A stretch of DNA of 64,000 bases from JAJNBA01 sp035512775 (GCA_035512775.1 DATKDI010000056.1:39649-103648); one strand, 5' to 3'. Positions 50,939 through 59,525 are shown, numbered from the stretch's first letter. Notes: a model not told the origin generated them from the sequence alone. Translations and numbers: made by a program.

Positions 50939-52159
50939 ATGGGATCCGATCGACGCGGTCCGTTCGACCGGTTGCGGCCGTCGGCGGCCGGCGCCGTGGC
51001 CTACGCCGTGGCCGCCGTCGTCTGGGTCGCGTTCGGCGCCGAGCTTCCCGGCGGTCGCTGGCTCGCCGTGCACCTGTTCACGCTCGGCGTCGTGACGAAC
51101 CTTGTCCTGGCGCTCAGCGACCATTTCGCGCGGACGCTGATGCGCCAACCGGGGGACGCACCGATCGCACAGTTGGTCGCGGCCAACGTCGGCGCGGTCG
51201 CCGTCTTCATCGGCGTTTCGACCGGCCGCCAGTGGTGGGTCGCGGTCGGCGCGACCGTGGTCTCGACGGCGGTGTTCGTCTCGTACCGGCGGCTGCGACG
51301 TCTCCGCCGGACGGCGCTGGGCGCGCGGTTCCGCTGGGTCGTCCGGACGTACGAACTGGCTCACGGGGCGTTCCTGTTCGGCGCGCTCCTGGGTGCGCTG
51401 GTCGGGACCGGCGTCCTCGCCGGTCGATGGGTCGGCGCGGCCCGGACGGGTCACCTCCACGTGAACATCCTGGGTTGGGCCGGCCTCACGTTGCTCGCGA
51501 CGATCGTCTTCTTCGGCCCCACGATCGCCCGCACGAGGATCCGAGAAGGCGCCGACGTCCGCGCGGCCAAGGCTCTGCGGCTCGGGGCGTTCGGGCTCGG
51601 GATCGGCGCGCTCGCGCTCGTCGGGACCGGGTTCGGCGGCGGGCCCGGAGCGGTCGCGCGGGGGCTCGCCGCGCTCGGCTTGGCGGTGTTCGCATGGTCG
51701 GTCACGATCGTGTCGCTCCCGGTGATCGTGGCGAGCACGGCGTCGAGAGCGCCCGAACGCTGGTCCGTCCTCGCGGTGGCCGCCTGGTTCGTGTTCGCTG
51801 CGTGGTCGGACGTCCTCGTCGTGGCGACGGACGCGTGGCGCTTCCTGGAGCCCGTTGGGGCCGCGATGCTGCTGGGTGTCCTCGCGCAGGCGATCACCGC
51901 GTCGCTCGGATTCGTCGCGCCGAGGCTCCTGCACCTCGATCCGGCGACGGCGTACGCACGTACGGAGGCATGGGCCTCGGCGCGGGCGGTCGTGTGGAAC
52001 GCGGGCGTGATGCTGGTGGTGGCTTCTGCTGCGGTCGGCCCCGCATCGGTCCGTGCCTGGTCCGTTGCCGGTACCGTCGGATGGGCCCTGGTCCTGACTG
52101 CGGGAGCAGCGAGAGTCTTGATCGTGGTCGGAGCGGCCGCGTCCCGGGTCCGGCCGTGA
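50939..52159 (+). CDS. Multi-helix membrane protein with conserved histidines (NnrS/heme-copper-like)
   Basis: The 406-residue protein has about twelve helices. His residues in HLFTLGVVTNLVLALSDHF, YELAHGAFLFG and HLHVNILGWAGLTLLAT sit inside the membrane, as in heme-copper/NnrS-type proteins and in the membrane part of some actinobacterial copper nitrite reductases. It may bind heme or a metal for nitrogen-oxide handling (inference). It lies 12 nt after the channel gene and ends at 52157-52159, the exact point where the repeated dehydrogenase fragment begins. A precise family is not certain. Confidence 0.7.
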   Translation: MGSDRRGPFDRLRPSAAGAVAYAVAAVVWVAFGAELPGGRWLAVHLFTLGVVTNLVLALSDHFARTLMRQPGDAPIAQLVAANVGAVAVFIGVSTGRQWWVAVGATVVSTAVFVSYRRLRRLRRTALGARFRWVVRTYELAHGAFLFGALLGALVGTGVLAGRWVGAARTGHLHVNILGWAGLTLLATIVFFGPTIARTRIREGADVRAAKALRLGAFGLGIGALALVGTGFGGGPGAVARGLAALGLAVFAWSVTIVSLPVIVASTASRAPERWSVLAVAAWFVFAAWSDVLVVATDAWRFLEPVGAAMLLGVLAQAITASLGFVAPRLLHLDPATAYARTEAWASARAVVWNAGVMLVVASAAVGPASVRAWSVAGTVGWALVLTAGAARVLIVVGAAASRVRP

Positions 52160-52475
52160 TCGGCTCGTTCCAGCTCACGCAGAGGAAGCTCGCCGACATG
52201 GCGCTCGAGTTCTAGGAAGGGGCGCTGCTGAGATCGCTGAAGGACAAGAGGCTGCGCCCGAGCAGGAGAGCGTCGGGAAGCTGAACCACACGCGCGAGGC
52301 GCTCGAGAGCGCGAGGACCTCTCGCGGCATCCTCGGTGCCAACGGCATCACCCTCGAGTACCCGATCATGCGCCACATGACGAACCTCGAGTCCGTGATC
52401 ACCTACGAGGGGACCGAGGAGGTCCACACCCTGGTGATCGGGGAGCACCTCACGGGCCTCAAGGCTTTCACGTAG
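52157..52475 (+). pseudogene. Broken 3' fragment of an acyl-CoA dehydrogenase (right copy of repeat)
   Basis: Translation begins mid-gene with IGSFQLTQRKLADMALEF and hits a TAG at 52213. A further frame change near 52250 is needed to read PEQESVGKLNHTREAL through to GILGANGITLEYPIMRHM and a stop at 52473-52475. It corresponds to codons 283-391 of the dehydrogenase at 43931. No start or 5' part exists. Its first bases coincide with the stop of the preceding membrane protein gene, so it is a junction scar, not a functional gene. The last 120 bases remain nearly identical to the left copy. Confidence 0.9.
52157..52475. repeat. Right copy of acyl-CoA dehydrogenase 3'-end repeat
   Basis: This segment mirrors 44777-45106 in direct orientation about 7.3 kb away and includes a perfect 95-base match (52353-52447). 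Confidence 0.85.
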
Positions 52476-52489
52476 CTGCGGGCCGGGCG

Positions 52490-52921
52490 TTACGGCGTAG
52501 GAGGCAGGTAGATGTGCGTGAGCGGGTTGTCGCTGGCGATTCGATCGAAGCCCTTGTCACACGATGCAAGCGGCATGCTCCTCGCGACCGCTGTAGCGGC
52601 GATCCATAGGTCGTTCTGCTGAATCGCGTTTCCACGGAGGCTCCATGCGTGGAGTTTGACGTATTCATCGAGCACGGCGCTGTCGAAGGGCAACTGAAGA
52701 AACGCAGCAAGCCGAGCCTCCTGGTCAGCCGATCGCTTGGCGCTCCATCCCGCGAAGAGACGCCCGGCTCGTACCTCTGCGAGGGAGACGATAGAGACTG
52801 CAAGGATTGCTGAATCGAGGCGTGCCACTGCCGCCTTCGGCCAATGGGCAGTTCGTGACGGGTCTCGCAGCGCCCGCTCCTGAACGCCAACAAGCGATGT
52901 GTCGCAAACGATAGTTTCTAC
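52490..52921 (-). CDS. VapC-like PIN-domain ribonuclease toxin lacking a standard start codon
   Basis: The conserved product reads VETIVCDTSLVG at its start (first catalytic Asp), SIVSLAEVRAG (acidic site), NDLWIAATA and SCDKGFD (further acidic sites), a complete PIN ribonuclease of about 143 residues. The codon at the natural start is GTA at 52921, overlapping the partner gene's TAG in a GTAG string. No ATG, GTG or TTG lies upstream in frame. The first standard start is GTG at 52828, which would remove the first catalytic Asp. The toxin may thus be silenced by start loss, start non-canonically, or carry a base error. Confidence 0.75.
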   Translation of the reverse strand, partial: VETIVCDTSLVGVQERALRDPSRTAHWPKAAVARLDSAILAVSIVSLAEVRAGRLFAGWSAKRSADQEARLAAFLQLPFDSAVLDEYVKLHAWSLRGNAIQQNDLWIAATAVARSMPLASCDKGFDRIASDNPLTHIYLPPTP

Positions 52922-53853
52922 GGCCGTACGTCATCCTCCGGCAATTCGCCCAGCACCGCGCTAAGAAAGAGATTGCTCTCCTCGTTGTCTTCCCACGCCG
53001 GGTCCGAGAATCGGGAGAGACCCTGAGGTCTAGTGACGCCCTGATCGACGAGCAGCGATTCCAGTGAGACCGGGGCTTCGGTAAAGAGGGTGGTCTGCTC
53101 CGGTTCGGGTACCTCGCGAATATCAATAATCTGAAGAGCTCGCTTTCGTCCTGGCTCTGCGATTACCTCGCCTCTCACCATCACGCGGCGTCCCACGAGG
53201 CTGAGAACGTCCGTCTCGAAATCTGAGGGGTAGAAGCACGGCCAGTCGACCCCTTTCGGTGTACGAATGGCGAGACGGTCAGGTTCCAGATCAATCGCGT
53301 GAAGAATGCCCGTCACCGCCGTCTCAACGCTCGTTCTCGCGGTCACCTGTGGCAGACGAGACCTGATCTTCTTGATGCGCGCCCTGTCAAGTACTTGTTC
53401 CAGCTTGCGCCCTGGCGACTGAACTCGAACCACGAGTCTGGGTTTTGTTCCCAAGGATCGAAGGGCCGACTCAAGCTCGTCCGTCACGGAGGCGTCGATC
53501 GGTTCCTCAGCCTCGATTGCTTCGATCAATCCCGTCAGGTTTCTCCATGCAAGCGGCGGAGGCGGAGGCGTCAGCGTCTCTGTCGTCTCGTCGTCAATCG
53601 CGGCCGGCTCAAGGACAGCAATCGCGCTACCGGGCCGCAGCTCGACCAGGCGAAACGCGGTTGCTAGCTCTTCGTCGCTCATTGGCCGTCCTGGTCGGCG
53701 CACATCGACGGTAGAAGAGGTGCGGTGGTGGTACCGGAGCGCCCGCACGAAGTGAGTGACAAAGCCGTCGAAAGCCGACAGGACGATGCCTCGCTCAGCT
53801 CGGCCGCCTTGCAGGATGAGGGTTACCTGCTCGGCCTCGGAATCGCTCTCCAT
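52918..53853 (-). CDS. Long unknown partner of PIN-domain toxin
   Basis: This 311-residue soluble protein has no recognised family. Visible traits are a beta-rich N-terminus (VTLILQGGRAERGIVLSAF), a proline run near residue 97, and a C-terminal region with a beta-barrel look (VGRRVMVRGEVIAE). It overlaps the toxin start by 4 nt, the normal coupling of antitoxin and toxin, but it is several times longer than standard VapB antitoxins. Lower GC than neighbouring genes suggests acquisition by transfer. A leaderless -10 box TAAAGT lies 9 nt before the ATG. Confidence 0.7.
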   Translation of the reverse strand: MESDSEAEQVTLILQGGRAERGIVLSAFDGFVTHFVRALRYHHRTSSTVDVRRPGRPMSDEELATAFRLVELRPGSAIAVLEPAAIDDETTETLTPPPPPLAWRNLTGLIEAIEAEEPIDASVTDELESALRSLGTKPRLVVRVQSPGRKLEQVLDRARIKKIRSRLPQVTARTSVETAVTGILHAIDLEPDRLAIRTPKGVDWPCFYPSDFETDVLSLVGRRVMVRGEVIAEPGRKRALQIIDIREVPEPEQTTLFTEAPVSLESLLVDQGVTRPQGLSRFSDPAWEDNEESNLFLSAVLGELPEDDVRP

Positions 53854-53862
53854 GGTGTTGAG

Positions 53863-53868
53863 ACTTTA
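53863..53868 (-). promoter_or_regulatory. -10 box of PIN-toxin partner gene
   Basis: TAAAGT on the minus strand is 9 nt before the ATG at 53853, without a Shine-Dalgarno sequence. Confidence 0.48.
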
Positions 53869-53921
53869 GTGCCTCTTGGGGACGCGATATGTCACATCGA
53901 TGGTGTGGGGTTGCCGTGCCA

Positions 53922-55820
53922 TCAGATCCGAGGTTGCTCAGCAAGAAGCGTCGCGACATCCACCACACGGATATCCGAGCCCTTGCCTTTCGCGACGTCG
54001 TCGAGCATGACGAGGCAGTAGGGGCAGGCAGTCGCCACGGTTTCAGCGCCGGTGGCGGCCGCCTCTTCGAACCGGGTGTCGTTGATACGGGGCGACTCCT
54101 CCTCCATCCACATGCGGGCGCCGCCGGCGCCGCAGCAGAACGACCGTTCACGATTCCGTGGCATCTCCTCGATGTCGCTACCGATCACGTCGCGGGGCGC
54201 GTCGAACTCGCCGTTGTGCCGGCCGAGGTAGCAGGCGTCGTGGTACGTGATCTTGCCGTCGCCCGTCCGCGGCTGGAGCCGCCCGGCCGCGATCAGCTCG
54301 GACAGCAGCTGCGTGTGATGCACGACCTCGTACGTCCCGCCGTAGTCCGGGTACTCGTTCGCGAGCGTGTTGAAGCAGTGCGCGCAGCTCGCGACGATCT
54401 TCGTCACGCCGGCGCCGTTCAACGTCTCGACGTTCTGCTCCGCCAGCATCTGGAAGAGGTACTCGTGGCCCATCCGCCGGGCGGGGTCCCCGGTGCACTT
54501 CTCGCGTGGTCCGAGCACCGCGGAGTCGATGCCCGCGGCGGCGAGCAACCTCGCCACGCTCTGCGTCGTCTTCTGTGCCCGTTCGTCGAACGCGCCCGCG
54601 CACCCGACCCAGAACAAGACCTCCGGCGCCGGGTCGCCCTCCTGCAGCACCCGCACGTCGAGGTCCTTCGCCCAGTCGAGCCGCGCCGACGCCGGCTCGC
54701 CCCACGGGTTCTCCTGGTTCTCGACGCCGCGGAGCATCGGGGCGGCCTCCTGCGGGAACCGCGACTCGGCCATCACGAGGTTACGGCGGAGGTCGACGAT
54801 CGTGTCGATGTGCTCGATGTCGACCGGGCACTCGCGCACGCACGCGCCGCACGTCACGCAGTCCCACACGACCTGGTCGACCACGGCGTTCGGCACGAGC
54901 GGCTGGAGCTCGACCTCGCCGGCGGCCTCGGCGACCACGCGGTCGCGGAGGTCCATGATCAGCAGCTTCGGCGAGAGCGGCTTGCCGGTCGCCCACGCCG
55001 GGCAAGCCTCCTGGCACCGGCCGCACTCGGTGCACGAGAAGAGGTCGAGCATCTGTTTCTTCGACAGGTCCTTCTGGGTCGCGACGCCGAAGCGGATGTC
55101 CTCCTCGGGCGCCTCCAGGTCGATCCGGTTCGGCTCGAGCCGGCCGGTCGGGCCGTCCTTCGCGAGCCAGACGTTCGCCGGCGCGGTCGCGATGTGGAGG
55201 TGCTTCGAGCCCGGCAGGATCACGAGGAAGCCGAGGATCACGAGCAGGTGCGCCCACACGAGGACGCGCTCGGCGATCTCGGCGCCGCCGCCGGTGCCGA
55301 ACAGTCCGGAGAGCAGATTCGTGACTGGCCGCCAGTCCGGCACCTCGGCGATCCCGAGCGCGATCCGGGAGGCGTTCCACAGCAGGAGCGTCACGACGAT
55401 CGCGAGGATCAGGAGCAGGATCCGGTCGGCCTCCTCCATGTGGCTCCCTCGGAATCGGTCGGGCTTGAGGACCTTGCGGATGAAGAACGCCATCGCGACG
55501 CCGACGACGACGAGCGACGCGAAGATGTCCGAGACGAACGCGAACCACGATGCGCCGCCGAGGATCGGGAGGGACGACTCCTTGTCGAGGATCGCGACCG
55601 CGGCCTCCGCGATGGTGGGAAGCAGCACGATGAAGCCCCAGAAGATGAACACGTGCATCAGCCCCGGCACCAGCTTCTGCAGGAGCTTCTTCTGAAGGAA
55701 GACGTGCGTGAGCTCGCGGGTGACGCGATCGGCGGTGGGGGTGCCGCGTCCAGTGGGACGGGCGTTCGCGACGAGCGCCACACGCGGCCGGACGCGCTGC
55801 ACGAACAACACCACCGTCAC
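53922..55820 (-). CDS. etfD: Membrane Fe-S oxidoreductase, EtfD-like ETF:menaquinone oxidoreductase
   Basis: The 632-residue protein begins with about five NarI-like helices (residues 1-215), then two ferredoxin-type sites (CTECGRCQEACP and CVTCGACVRECP) and two CCG domains (CAHCFN, CCGAGGARMW). This is the heterodisulfide-reductase-D-like design of EtfD, which passes electrons from ETF to menaquinone in actinobacterial fatty-acid oxidation. GTG 55820 is the first available start; the helix seems to begin slightly earlier, so the N-terminus is uncertain. It lies 29 nt after etfA on the same strand. Confidence 0.87.
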   Translation of the reverse strand: MTVVLFVQRVRPRVALVANARPTGRGTPTADRVTRELTHVFLQKKLLQKLVPGLMHVFIFWGFIVLLPTIAEAAVAILDKESSLPILGGASWFAFVSDIFASLVVVGVAMAFFIRKVLKPDRFRGSHMEEADRILLLILAIVVTLLLWNASRIALGIAEVPDWRPVTNLLSGLFGTGGGAEIAERVLVWAHLLVILGFLVILPGSKHLHIATAPANVWLAKDGPTGRLEPNRIDLEAPEEDIRFGVATQKDLSKKQMLDLFSCTECGRCQEACPAWATGKPLSPKLLIMDLRDRVVAEAAGEVELQPLVPNAVVDQVVWDCVTCGACVRECPVDIEHIDTIVDLRRNLVMAESRFPQEAAPMLRGVENQENPWGEPASARLDWAKDLDVRVLQEGDPAPEVLFWVGCAGAFDERAQKTTQSVARLLAAAGIDSAVLGPREKCTGDPARRMGHEYLFQMLAEQNVETLNGAGVTKIVASCAHCFNTLANEYPDYGGTYEVVHHTQLLSELIAAGRLQPRTGDGKITYHDACYLGRHNGEFDAPRDVIGSDIEEMPRNRERSFCCGAGGARMWMEEESPRINDTRFEEAAATGAETVATACPYCLVMLDDVAKGKGSDIRVVDVATLLAEQPRI

Positions 55821-55849
55821 GACGACGACGGCCGCGAGGGCCGCGGCGG

Positions 55850-56812
55850 CTACGAGCCCGTCCGTCGCTTCTCGATCTCCTCGGTGAGGGCCGGGACGAT
55901 CTTGAAGAGGTCGCCCACCACGCCCAGGTCCGCGATCTTGAGGATCGGCGCGTCGGGGTCCTTCGTGATCGCAACGATCCGCTTGGCGCCTTTCATCCCG
56001 ACCATGTGCTGGAGCGCGCCGCTGATCCCGGCGCAGATGTAGACCTCGGGCTTCACGGTCTTACCCGTCTGCCCGATCTGGAAGCTGTAGGGGACCCAGC
56101 CGGCGTCGACGGCGGCGCGGGAGGCACCGACCGCGGCGTTGCCGATCGCGGCGGCGAGTTTCTCGAGCTGCTCGAATGCGTCCGTGCCGCCGAGTCCGCG
56201 TCCGCCCGCGACGACGACCTTCGCGTCCTCGAGTCGGGGGCCGGAGGCCTCCTCCTCATGACGCTCGAGCCGTTCGGCCTTCTTCAGGTCGTCGGGGACG
56301 TCGGCCTTCACCTCGACGACCTCGGCGGTCCCGCCGGAGGGATCGGCTGCGAAGGACTGCGGCCGGATGAGCACGAGCTTCGGCGCGGGTCCTTTCAGCT
56401 CGACGTCGACGATCTTCGTGCCGCCCAGGATCTCGGTGCGGGCCTTGTCCGGCCCGAGGACGTCGGTCGCGTTCGCCATCAGCGTCGAGCCCGTGCGCGC
56501 TTGCAGCCGCCCGGCGATATCGCGGGCGTCGTAGGAGGCGGGGAACAGGATCAGGTCGGGGGAGTGCTCCTCGACCAGTCCGGCGAGGGCATGTACGGTC
56601 GGTTGCGCGAGGTGCTTCGAGAAGACCTCGTCGTCGCTCGCGTACACGGTCTTCGCTCCGTGCTCGCCGAGTGCAACGGTCGACGCCTTCGCGCCGGGAC
56701 CGAGCGCGATCGCGGCGACCTCGTCGCCGAGGTCGCGCGCCTTCGTGAGGAGCTCCAGGGCGCTCGGCGCCGGCCCGTCGGGCGTGACGTCGGCCCAAAC
56801 CCAAACCTTCAC
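55850..56812 (-). CDS. etfA: Electron transfer flavoprotein alpha subunit
   Basis: The 320-residue subunit has the FAD domain with VVAGGRGLGGTDAFEQLEKLA near residue 205, GASRAAVDAGWVPYSFQIGQTGKTV, and the C-terminal AISG/KDPDAPI segment. ETF accepts electrons from acyl-CoA and N-methylamine dehydrogenases and donates to EtfD. The start is GTG, one base after the etfB stop, and etfD follows 29 nt later. The order etfB-etfA-etfD forms one operon. Confidence 0.95.
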   Translation of the reverse strand: MKVWVWADVTPDGPAPSALELLTKARDLGDEVAAIALGPGAKASTVALGEHGAKTVYASDDEVFSKHLAQPTVHALAGLVEEHSPDLILFPASYDARDIAGRLQARTGSTLMANATDVLGPDKARTEILGGTKIVDVELKGPAPKLVLIRPQSFAADPSGGTAEVVEVKADVPDDLKKAERLERHEEEASGPRLEDAKVVVAGGRGLGGTDAFEQLEKLAAAIGNAAVGASRAAVDAGWVPYSFQIGQTGKTVKPEVYICAGISGALQHMVGMKGAKRIVAITKDPDAPILKIADLGVVGDLFKIVPALTEEIEKRRTGS

Positions 56813-56813
56813 C

Positions 56814-57584
56814 TCAGATCACCTTCGCTTCCTCGAGGAGATCCGCGATCCGCGTGGCCGTCGTGTCGTCGGCTTCGATCGTCTCGCCACCCTGTTTCGG
56901 CGGCGCGTCGGAGACCTCGGCGACCGTCTGGGTCGCGGCGACCTCGTCGCTGGACAGGCCGAGGTCCGAGACGCTCAGCGTCTCGACCGGCTTCGACTTC
57001 GCGGCCATGACGCCCTTCAGCGACGGATAGCGCGGCTCGGTCGCGCCGGCGGTGACGGTGACGAGCGCCGGCAGAGGAGAAGTGACGACGTCGTAGCCGG
57101 CCGCGGTCTGCCGTTCGATCTTCAGCGACCCATCCGCGGCTTCCAGCTTGCGGGCGAACGTGAGGCTGGGCAGGCCGAGGAGCTCGGCGATCGCGGCGGA
57201 CACCGTGCCCGTGTACCCATCCGTGGACTCGACGCCGCCTACGACGAGGTCGAACTCCTGCCGACCGATCGCCGCCGCCAGCACGCGAGCCGTCACGAGT
57301 GAGTCGGCGCCGCGGAGCGAGTCGTCCGTGACCCGCACGCCCTTGTGCGCGCCCATCGCGAGGCCGCGTTGCAATGCCGCGTGCGCCACCTCGGGACCCA
57401 TCGTCAGGAGCGTGATCTCGCCGTCGCCTGCGGCTTCCACCAGTTGCAGCGCGGCCTCGAGCCCGTACTCGTCGCCGGGGTCGAGCGCGCCGTCCGCGCC
57501 TTCCCGCACGAGCAGCCCGTCGTCGCCGAGCGTCGGGGTGCCCTCGGGCTCCGGCACCCACTTGGTCAGGACCACGACGTTCAC
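56814..57584 (-). CDS. etfB: Electron transfer flavoprotein beta subunit
   Basis: This 256-residue subunit starts MNVVVLTKWVPEPEGTPTL and shows the beta-ETF signature around residue 150-195 (KLEAADGSLKIERQTAAGYDVV and the PSLKGVMAAKSKP block). It binds AMP and pairs with EtfA. The upstream 60-nt gap to the ribokinase gene contains TACGGT, a possible promoter. The DmgDH-like and acyl-CoA dehydrogenases of this window are likely electron donors. Confidence 0.95.
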   Translation of the reverse strand: MNVVVLTKWVPEPEGTPTLGDDGLLVREGADGALDPGDEYGLEAALQLVEAAGDGEITLLTMGPEVAHAALQRGLAMGAHKGVRVTDDSLRGADSLVTARVLAAAIGRQEFDLVVGGVESTDGYTGTVSAAIAELLGLPSLTFARKLEAADGSLKIERQTAAGYDVVTSPLPALVTVTAGATEPRYPSLKGVMAAKSKPVETLSVSDLGLSSDEVAATQTVAEVSDAPPKQGGETIEADDTTATRIADLLEEAKVI

Positions 57585-57645
57585 GCTGCCGTCCGCCGAT
57601 CCTCACTCACGGGAGCACCGTACTCGGTCGGTGCCGAGGTCGGCA

Positions 57646-58521
57646 TCAGGCGTGGCGAAGGAACGCGTCGAGCTCCTCGCGGGTCGGCATACCCTCGCGG
57701 GCACCGACCTTCGTTACGGACAGGGCGGCGGCAGCTGCCGCGCGTTGCGCAGCGGCCGCCACCTCCAACCCTTCCGACAGTCCGGCCGCGAACACCCCGT
57801 TGAAGCAATCGCCGGCGCCGGTGGTATCGACCGCCTCGACCCGCGGGGTCGCCACCCGCTCCTCTTCGCCTGCCCGACGGATCAGCACGCCGTCCTCCCC
57901 TCGTGTCTGGACGATCACCACGCCGTCGGGCAGCGTCCCCAACGCCTCGAGCTCGTGCTCGTTGGGCGTGACGTAGGCCGCGAGCGCCGCCACCTCGCCG
58001 ACCCATGGCTGCTCGGGGGCGGGGTTCAGCACGAGCGGCACCTGATGCTCGCTGCACCATGCCGCCGCGGCTCGCACCGCGCCGTGCGAGACCTCGAGGC
58101 TGGCGAGCACGACCCCAACCTCGTGGACCTGCGCGAAGGCGGACGTCACGTTGCTCGCCGAGAGCTCGGCGTTCGCGCCCGGCGCGACGGAGATCTGGTT
58201 CTCCCCGTCCGGCCCCACGCAGATGAGGGCCACGCCGGTCGGCACGCCCGGCCGCATCGCCACGGACGTCGCCACGCCCTCGGACCGGAGCGCTTCCAGC
58301 GCGTCGTGCCCGAGTGCGTCGTTCCCGACCGCCCCGACCATGACGACCCCGGGTCCGCCACCGAGTGCGCGAGCCGCGGCGACGGCCTGGTTCCCGCCCT
58401 TGCCGCCGTGATGCTGCGCGAACACCCCGCCGCTGACCGTCTGGCCCGGCGCCGGGAGCCGAACCCCCGACACCACGAGGTCGACGTTGATCGCGCCGAT
58501 CACGACGACGGAGCCGGTCAC
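57646..58521 (-). CDS. rbsK: Ribokinase (PfkB family)
   Basis: The 291-residue sugar kinase has the N-terminal GAINVDLVVSG, the GGKGGNQAVAAARLG-like substrate block, and the C-terminal anion hole DTTGAGDCFNGVFAAGL with catalytic Asp. It phosphorylates ribose (or a related sugar) with ATP. Its GTG overlaps the stop of the nucleoside hydrolase gene in a GTGA arrangement, so ribose released from nucleosides is phosphorylated by the coupled enzyme. Confidence 0.93.
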   Translation of the reverse strand: MTGSVVVIGAINVDLVVSGVRLPAPGQTVSGGVFAQHHGGKGGNQAVAAARALGGGPGVVMVGAVGNDALGHDALEALRSEGVATSVAMRPGVPTGVALICVGPDGENQISVAPGANAELSASNVTSAFAQVHEVGVVLASLEVSHGAVRAAAAWCSEHQVPLVLNPAPEQPWVGEVAALAAYVTPNEHELEALGTLPDGVVIVQTRGEDGVLIRRAGEEERVATPRVEAVDTTGAGDCFNGVFAAGLSEGLEVAAAAQRAAAAAALSVTKVGAREGMPTREELDAFLRHA

Positions 58522-59516
58522 GCCCTCGACCCCACGAGTCCGCGAACCCGCTCGACGAACCGCTTCATGAAGACTTCTTCGTCGAGGTCGAAGGCGACCC
58601 GAGCGTTCGCCTCGGGCTCCCACCCGACCGGCCACGGGCTTCCGCGGACGCCGGCGAGGTCGGCCACCGTCTCGCCGACGGCCCAGCGACCCTCGATCTC
58701 GACCTCCACCCTGGTCGTCTGGAGACGAACGAGCGACGGGTCGATCGCCACCGCGAGGGCGAGCGGGTCGTGCAGCCGGCACCCGTCCTCGCCGACGACC
58801 GCAGCGTAGAAGTCCAAGTAGAAACTCGTCGCGCCCTCGACGAGCAGCCCGAGCGGCGACTGCGGAGCCGGCGCGCAGATCTCGTCCAGGTCGGGGCGGC
58901 GCATCACCGCCCGCTCGGTGACGTCGAGTCCCACGCAGATCGGCAACCGCTCCTCGTCGATGCCCGAGAACGCGGTGAACACCTCGGCGGCGGCGAGTGG
59001 GTCCACCCAGATATTCGCCTCAGCGGCCGGTGTGACGTTGCCGCCCCGAGCGAACGCTCCACCCATCAGCGCGAATCCGCCGAGGAGCTGAGGAAGGTCG
59101 GGCTCCTCACGGAGCGCGAGCGCGACGTTCGTGAGCGGACCTGTGGCGACCAGCAGGACCTCGCCCGGTCGCTCGCGCGCCAAGCCCACGATAGCCTCGA
59201 CCGCCGAACGATCCGAAGGCGAGGTCGCCGGCGGGGGTGGGTCGGCCCGGCCGAGCCCTCGTTCCCCGTGGACGATCGGGAACGGGGTGTGGTCGCGGGC
59301 GAGCGGCCGGGCCGCCCCCTGTGCCACCTCCACGTCGGGCCTCCCCGCCGCCTCAAGCACCGCGAGCGTGTTCTCGGTCGCTTGTTCCACGGAGATGTTG
59401 CCCATGACTGACGTCGCGGCGATCAGATCGACTTCGGGAGACGCGACGGCGTAGAGCAGCGCGAGCGCGTCGTCGACACCGGTGTCGACGTCGAGGATCA
59501 AGGGTGCAGGCGCCAT
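58518..59516 (-). CDS. Inosine-uridine-type nucleoside hydrolase
   Basis: The 332-residue enzyme has the calcium site DVDTGVDDA near the N-terminus, the LVATGPLTNVALAL block, GGAFARGGNVTPAAEANIWVDP, and a C-terminal HDPLA block with His. It splits ribonucleosides into base and ribose. It is coupled to the ribokinase gene. ATG 59516 is chosen: TACCCT lies 9 nt upstream and the DVDTGVDDA motif follows at the normal distance. An upstream extension has no homology. Confidence 0.93.
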   Translation of the reverse strand: MAPAPLILDVDTGVDDALALLYAVASPEVDLIAATSVMGNISVEQATENTLAVLEAAGRPDVEVAQGAARPLARDHTPFPIVHGERGLGRADPPPPATSPSDRSAVEAIVGLARERPGEVLLVATGPLTNVALALREEPDLPQLLGGFALMGGAFARGGNVTPAAEANIWVDPLAAAEVFTAFSGIDEERLPICVGLDVTERAVMRRPDLDEICAPAPQSPLGLLVEGATSFYLDFYAAVVGEDGCRLHDPLALAVAIDPSLVRLQTTRVEVEIEGRWAVGETVADLAGVRGSPWPVGWEPEANARVAFDLDEEVFMKRFVERVRGLVGSRA

Positions 59517-59525
59517 CGCCCGCAC

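Noticed and set aside
45107..52156. Molybdoenzyme region as a typical mobile element
   Set aside because: No integrase, transposase, tRNA target or terminal inverted repeats were seen; only direct repeats of a host gene are present.
49780..52215. 811-residue plus-strand open frame
   Set aside because: It is an Arg-rich shadow of the channel and His-rich membrane protein genes; only its last 19 codons are meaningful, as part of the dehydrogenase fragment.
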